Shown one piece after another: positions 61,217-64,000 of a stretch of DNA of 64,000 nt. The stretch's first letter is position 1. Each line of letters starts with the position of its first letter. The notes below the pieces were generated by a model. That model searched no databases. It had not been told where the DNA came from and worked only from the letters and a program-made list of their open reading frames with translations. Both the position numbers and the translations under genes were made by a program. The stretch is from positions 62,001-126,000 of the forward strand of contig NZ_LIYH01000001.1 of the NCBI RefSeq assembly GCF_001905885.1, in the 5' to 3' direction. The stretch comes from Streptomyces sp. CB03234. Lineage in GTDB: Bacteria; Actinomycetota; Actinomycetes; Streptomycetales; Streptomycetaceae.

Positions 61217-62563
61217 TCAGCCGATCGGCGCGTACAGCACCCCCAGCTTGTCGATCTCCGCTCCCGAGCGGCCCGTGAAGCCGACGATCTGCCGGCCGGC
61301 GGGCGCCGTGAAGGTCACGGTGTCCGAGGTGGCGGAACCGGCCCGCAGCGTACGGGCCTTGTCGGTGGTGAAGGCGGCCGAGAAGAGGCGGGTCCGGCCG
61401 TCCTTCCGGCCGCGCGTGAGGGTCACGGACGTGAGGTGTTCCCCTGGGGCGAGGGTCAGGGACGCGGCGGTGCCGCCCGTACCGCCGTGCGTGAGCGGCC
61501 TGCCGTCGTCGTGCGTGAGCGACACCGCGTCGAGGCGGGAGCCGCCGCGCAGCGTCAGCGTGCGGGGCGAGACCGGCGAGGGGAGGTCGTCCGCGTCGTT
61601 GAACGCCGTGCCGTGCGGGCCGCCGAAGAAGTCACTGGCCCGGAGTGCCGGGGGCAGCGTCCACGAGAAGTCGACCGTGTGCGGGAAGTGGTCGGAGAGG
61701 TGGTCGCCGTCGGCGTCCAGGAAGGACGCCCACTCGTTGTCGTAGCGGGTGGCGGAGAGGTTCACCAGCGTGCTGCCCCGGTAGAGGACCTTGTCCACCA
61801 CCTCGCAGTCGTTCGTCGGCGCCGTCCCCGGGCAGACGATCGCGTCACCGCCCTGCGCCGGGGCGCTGCCGCCACGGACGAGCTGGACCCATGCGTCGGT
61901 CAGGCCGTTCTCCTTCACCAGCGTGCGGATGTTGTCGCCGGTGCGGGTGTAGCGGGTGTTGGTGTCGCCCATGACGATCACGGCGTTGCCCGCCGAGTTC
62001 GCCCGGATGAAGGCGGAGAGCTGCTCGATGTTGGCGCGGCGGGCGGCCAGCGCGGCGTCCGTCACGTCCGCGTTCGCGTGGACGTTGTAGAGGTCGACGA
62101 AGACCCCCTCGGCCAGCCGGACCCGGGCGAGCGTGAACCCCTTGGGGGTGAGGCAGTCGGTGCCCGCGCAGTCGTTCCAGTCGACCCGCTGGAAGTCCTC
62201 GAAGGCGTGGTCCGAGAGGGTGTTGAGGCCGTCGCCGATACCGGCGCCGCCGCTCGTCGGCGTGCGGTACGGGTGGTCGTCACCCGCGTACAGGGCGGCG
62301 TGGTAGTTGAAGTCCTCCTGGACGTTGACGATGTCGTACGCCGCGAGGCGCGGAGAGATCAGCGGCGTGTTGGTCGCGGGGTTCCCGGAACTCAGCCCCT
62401 CCGGAAGGCCGGCGACGTTGTACGTGAGGACGCTGAAGGTGCCCGACCTGTCGGAGGTGGCCACGGGCGCGGCGGCGGTGGGCGCGGCAGCGGCGGGCGT
62501 CGTGGTGGCGAGCCCGGCAAGGGCCAGGGCGCCCGCCACAAGGGTGCCGATGAGTCTTCTCAC
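61217..62563 (-). CDS. Secreted endonuclease/exonuclease/phosphatase-fold protein with jacalin-like tail
   Basis: The protein is 448 aa from GTG 62563 (MRRLIGTLVAGALALAGLATTTPAAA, signal peptide). An upstream start at 63070 is rejected because it overlaps the hydratase gene. The EEP core has FSVLTYNVAGLP, NVQEDF (metal Glu), NVHANAD, VIVMGDTNTRY (GDxN) and GDHLSDHFPH (SDH). The C-terminal 130 residues (LRGGSRLDAVSLTHDDGRPLTHGG...GFTGRSGAEIDKLGVLYAPIG) look like a jacalin lectin domain. This architecture could be a sphingomyelinase-like phosphodiesterase or a nuclease targeted to glycans. Confidence 0.85.
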   Translation of the reverse strand: MRRLIGTLVAGALALAGLATTTPAAAAPTAAAPVATSDRSGTFSVLTYNVAGLPEGLSSGNPATNTPLISPRLAAYDIVNVQEDFNYHAALYAGDDHPYRTPTSGGAGIGDGLNTLSDHAFEDFQRVDWNDCAGTDCLTPKGFTLARVRLAEGVFVDLYNVHANADVTDAALAARRANIEQLSAFIRANSAGNAVIVMGDTNTRYTRTGDNIRTLVKENGLTDAWVQLVRGGSAPAQGGDAIVCPGTAPTNDCEVVDKVLYRGSTLVNLSATRYDNEWASFLDADGDHLSDHFPHTVDFSWTLPPALRASDFFGGPHGTAFNDADDLPSPVSPRTLTLRGGSRLDAVSLTHDDGRPLTHGGTGGTAASLTLAPGEHLTSVTLTRGRKDGRTRLFSAAFTTDKARTLRAGSATSDTVTFTAPAGRQIVGFTGRSGAEIDKLGVLYAPIG

Positions 62564-62728
62564 GAGGGGAGTGTCTCCAGACGCGAAGCGGGGAAGACCG
62601 ACGCCGCTCAGAGTGGCGCCAACCACCGTGCGGCACAAGGCGCATGGGATCCGGCGCCGCGCCGCACGGACCGACCACCGAGCCCCCCCGCCACCGACCG
62701 GCGCGTGGGCGCCGCTAGGGTGCCGGGC

Positions 62729-63013
62729 ATGGCCAGGATGAATGACGTGGGCGGCATACAGGGCTTCGGGCCCATCGACACCGCCGACGACGCCGAGCCC
62801 TTCCACGCCGACTGGGAGGCCCGTGTGTTCGCCCTCAACCGGGCGCTCCTCGGTGCCGGCGTCTACAACCTCGACGAGTTCCGGGACGCCGTCGAGACGG
62901 CGCTGCCGCCCGCCGACTACCTCGCGGCCTCGTACTACGAGCGCTGGTTCCACGCCATCCGCACCCTCCTCGAACGCAAGGGCGTGATCGTGGAGGGCGA
63001 ACTCGATGGGTGA
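62729..63013 (+). CDS. Nitrile hydratase family, beta-subunit N-terminal half
   Basis: The protein is 94 aa from ATG 62729 (ATG 62738 also possible). MNDVGGIQGFGPIDTADDAEPFHADWEARVFALNRALLGAGVYNLDEFRDAVE...YYERWFHAIRTLLERKGVI matches the N-terminal half of nitrile hydratase beta subunits. It ends where a single-chain beta subunit would continue, and the next gene supplies the other half, with 8 nt overlap. The same split exists in thiocyanate hydrolase and toyocamycin nitrile hydratase. It is not a frameshift: each part has its own start and stop and the frames are coupled by overlap. Confidence 0.85.
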   Translation: MARMNDVGGIQGFGPIDTADDAEPFHADWEARVFALNRALLGAGVYNLDEFRDAVETALPPADYLAASYYERWFHAIRTLLERKGVIVEGELDG

Positions 63014-63278
63014 CCGGTTCCGGGCCGGGGACGTCGTCCGCACCGTCCACCACGACCCGCCGCACCACACCCGGCTGCCGCGCTACGCCCGTGGCAAGAC
63101 CGGCACGGTCGTCGAGCCGGAGGGCCGCGCCCCGCTCGCGGACGTCCGCGCGCAGGGCATCGCGGACGCCCCGGTGGAGCAGGTGTACGCGGTACGGTTC
63201 GCCGCCCGCGACCTGTGGGGCGAGGGCGACCACCATGTCGTGCTCGACCTGTTCGAGAGCTATCTGGAGGAAGCGTGA
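63006..63278 (+). CDS. Nitrile hydratase family, beta-subunit C-terminal half
   Basis: The protein is 90 aa from ATG 63006, overlapping the previous gene by 8 nt and the next by 4 nt. FRAGDVVRTVHHDPPHHTRLPRYARGKTGTVVEPEG and VYAVRFAARDLWGEG...VVLDLFESYLE are the SH3-like barrel of beta subunits, including HTRLPRYARGK and the DLWGE motif. It forms the wall of the active site over the alpha subunit. Confidence 0.88.
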   Translation: MGDRFRAGDVVRTVHHDPPHHTRLPRYARGKTGTVVEPEGRAPLADVRAQGIADAPVEQVYAVRFAARDLWGEGDHHVVLDLFESYLEEA

Positions 63279-63859
63279 CCGAGCACTCCGACGCCCTGAT
63301 CTCCCGCCGCGTACGCCGCCTGGAGACGCTCCTCGAAGAGCGCGGCATCGTCGCGGGCGTCGCGGTCGAGGAGGCCATCGACGCCTACCTGGCCGACTCC
63401 GGCCCCGCGAACGGCGCCCGCGTCGTGGCCCGCGCCTGGACGGACCCGGCGTACCGCGCACGCCTCCTCGCCGACGGTACGGCGGCCGTCGCCGAACTCG
63501 GCTACGCCGCCGGCGGCGTACAGAAGCAGCGCCTCCGTGTCGTCGAGAACACCGAGCACCTCCACAACGTGGTCGTCTGCACGCTCTGCTCCTGCTACCC
63601 GCTGCGCCTCCTCGGCCCGTCCCCGGGCTGGTACCGCAGCGAGGCGTACCGCTCCCGGGTGGTACGCGAACCCCGCGCCGTACTGGCCGAGTTCGGGCTG
63701 CACCTGCCCGAGTCGACCGCCGTCACGGTGTGGGACTCGACGTCCGAGACGCGCTACATGGTGCTGCCGCGCCGCCCGGAGGGTACGGAAGGCCTGGACG
63801 AGGACGCCCTGGCGGGCCTGGTCACGCGCAACGCGCTCATCGGTACGGCGGCGCTCTGA
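63275..63859 (+). CDS. Nitrile hydratase family alpha subunit, cobalt type
   Basis: The protein is 194 aa from GTG 63275. The metal-claw motif VCTLCSCY (C102-T-L-C105-S-C107) carries the cysteines oxidised to sulfinate and sulfenate; Thr after the first Cys indicates Co(III) rather than Fe(III). The flanking segments (LVADGT-type YRARLLADGTAAVAELGY; YPLRLLGPSPGWYRSEAYRSRVVREPRAVLAEFGL) match the family. It should hydrate a nitrile to an amide, or be a thiocyanate-hydrolase-like enzyme. A cobalt chaperone gene may follow outside the window, or the split-off beta C-half may fulfil that role. Confidence 0.94.
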   Translation: MTEHSDALISRRVRRLETLLEERGIVAGVAVEEAIDAYLADSGPANGARVVARAWTDPAYRARLLADGTAAVAELGYAAGGVQKQRLRVVENTEHLHNVVVCTLCSCYPLRLLGPSPGWYRSEAYRSRVVREPRAVLAEFGLHLPESTAVTVWDSTSETRYMVLPRRPEGTEGLDEDALAGLVTRNALIGTAAL

Positions 63860-63863
63860 GCGC

Positions 63864-63998
63864 TCACCGCCGGGAGCCCGCCGAAGCGGAAGCCGAAGCG
63901 GAAGCGGGAGCCGCCTCGTGAGCCGAAGCGGAAGGCGGAGCCGGTGCCGACGCTGAACCCGACGCCGGGCCCCGCGCGTCCGCTGCCGAAGGCGAGGC
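63864..63998 (-). CDS. C-terminal tail of an unidentified protein (partial)
   Basis: On the minus strand an open frame runs from the window edge to TGA (63866-63864). Its 44 residues are almost only Ala, Ser, Pro and Gly (APAPPSASAHEAAPASASAS and similar). This is the sort of low-complexity tail found in Streptomyces proteins. The 12-bp GCTTCGGCTTCC-type repeat makes the frame uncertain. Nothing can be said on function. Confidence 0.3.
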   Translation of the reverse strand, partial: ASPSAADARGPASGSASAPAPPSASAHEAAPASASASASAGSRR

Positions 63999-64000
63999 GC

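Noticed and set aside
62564..63070. Extended start (63070) for the EEP protein
   Set aside because: It would cover the nitrile hydratase genes on the opposite strand; GTG 62563 directly precedes a clear signal peptide.

Overview
The window is a stretch of high-GC actinobacterial chromosome. Strong G/C bias at third codon positions, frequent GTG starts, 4-nt ATGA/GTGA gene overlaps, TAnnnT -10 boxes and the gene order all point to Streptomyces. From memory, the order prfB, ftsE, ftsX, an S41 protease, smpB/ssrA, matAB, narK, nnaR, a sigU-like ECF sigma factor with its anti-sigma factor, helD-like, malic enzyme, hup and murA matches the S. coelicolor core around SCO2972 to SCO2949. I could not run a comparison.

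Layout. 0-6.2 kb: end of RF2, a secreted LAXTG-anchored hexapeptide-repeat protein, a small zinc-ribbon membrane protein, the ftsEX division/cell-wall ABC pair, a C-terminal processing protease, smpB, and tmRNA behind a textbook SigR promoter. 6.2-9.3 kb: a YoeB/YefM toxin-antitoxin pair and a divergent MFS/LysR pair. 9.3-15.3 kb: the mat operon (matA, the deacetylase/glycosyltransferase matB, an acyltransferase and a GH46 chitosanase-like protein lacking the catalytic Glu), predicted to make and modify a poly-GlcNAc type exopolysaccharide. 15.3-18 kb: narK and nnaR with GlnR-like boxes. 18-23.2 kb: a vapB with a broken vapC, a CGNR protein, an ECF sigma/anti-sigma pair and a HelD-like RNA polymerase-associated motor. 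23.2-28.8 kb: a strongly structured intergenic RNA candidate, NAD-malic enzyme, HU, MurA, YqgE and a DUF3039 protein.

28.8-33.6 kb: an ABC importer plus intracellular GH20 hexosaminidase behind a near-consensus DasR (dre) operator, probably for GlcNAc oligosaccharide uptake. 33.9-38.4 kb: a three-subunit xanthine-dehydrogenase-family enzyme whose large subunit has lost the signature molybdenum-site motifs. 38.5-42.5 kb: an accessory cassette with an ESX/WXG100-like small protein, a 772-aa WXG/DUF6571-like protein, a lipoprotein and a P-loop kinase, followed by tRNA-Cys. 42.7-50.8 kb: an MFS gene with a frameshift, a Doc-type toxin-antitoxin pair, a conserved SF2 helicase, an IclR regulator, a Lon-like protease, and an MFS/small-protein/ArsR group with a triple TTGCAA operator.

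50.9-56.3 kb: an osmoprotectant (OpuC-like) ABC operon, an Lrp/AsnC regulator and divergent hppD. 56.6-62.6 kb: two secreted proteins, one a predicted rhamnogalacturonan acetylesterase-lyase fusion behind two perfect palindromes, the other an endonuclease/exonuclease/phosphatase-fold protein with a jacalin-like tail. 62.7-63.9 kb: a three-gene cobalt-type nitrile hydratase family enzyme with split beta subunit.

The best leads for something new are the GH46-like Glu-to-Met protein in the mat operon, the structured RNA at about 23.2 kb, the WXG/DUF6571/lipoprotein cassette, the divergent XDH-like enzyme and the split nitrile hydratase.
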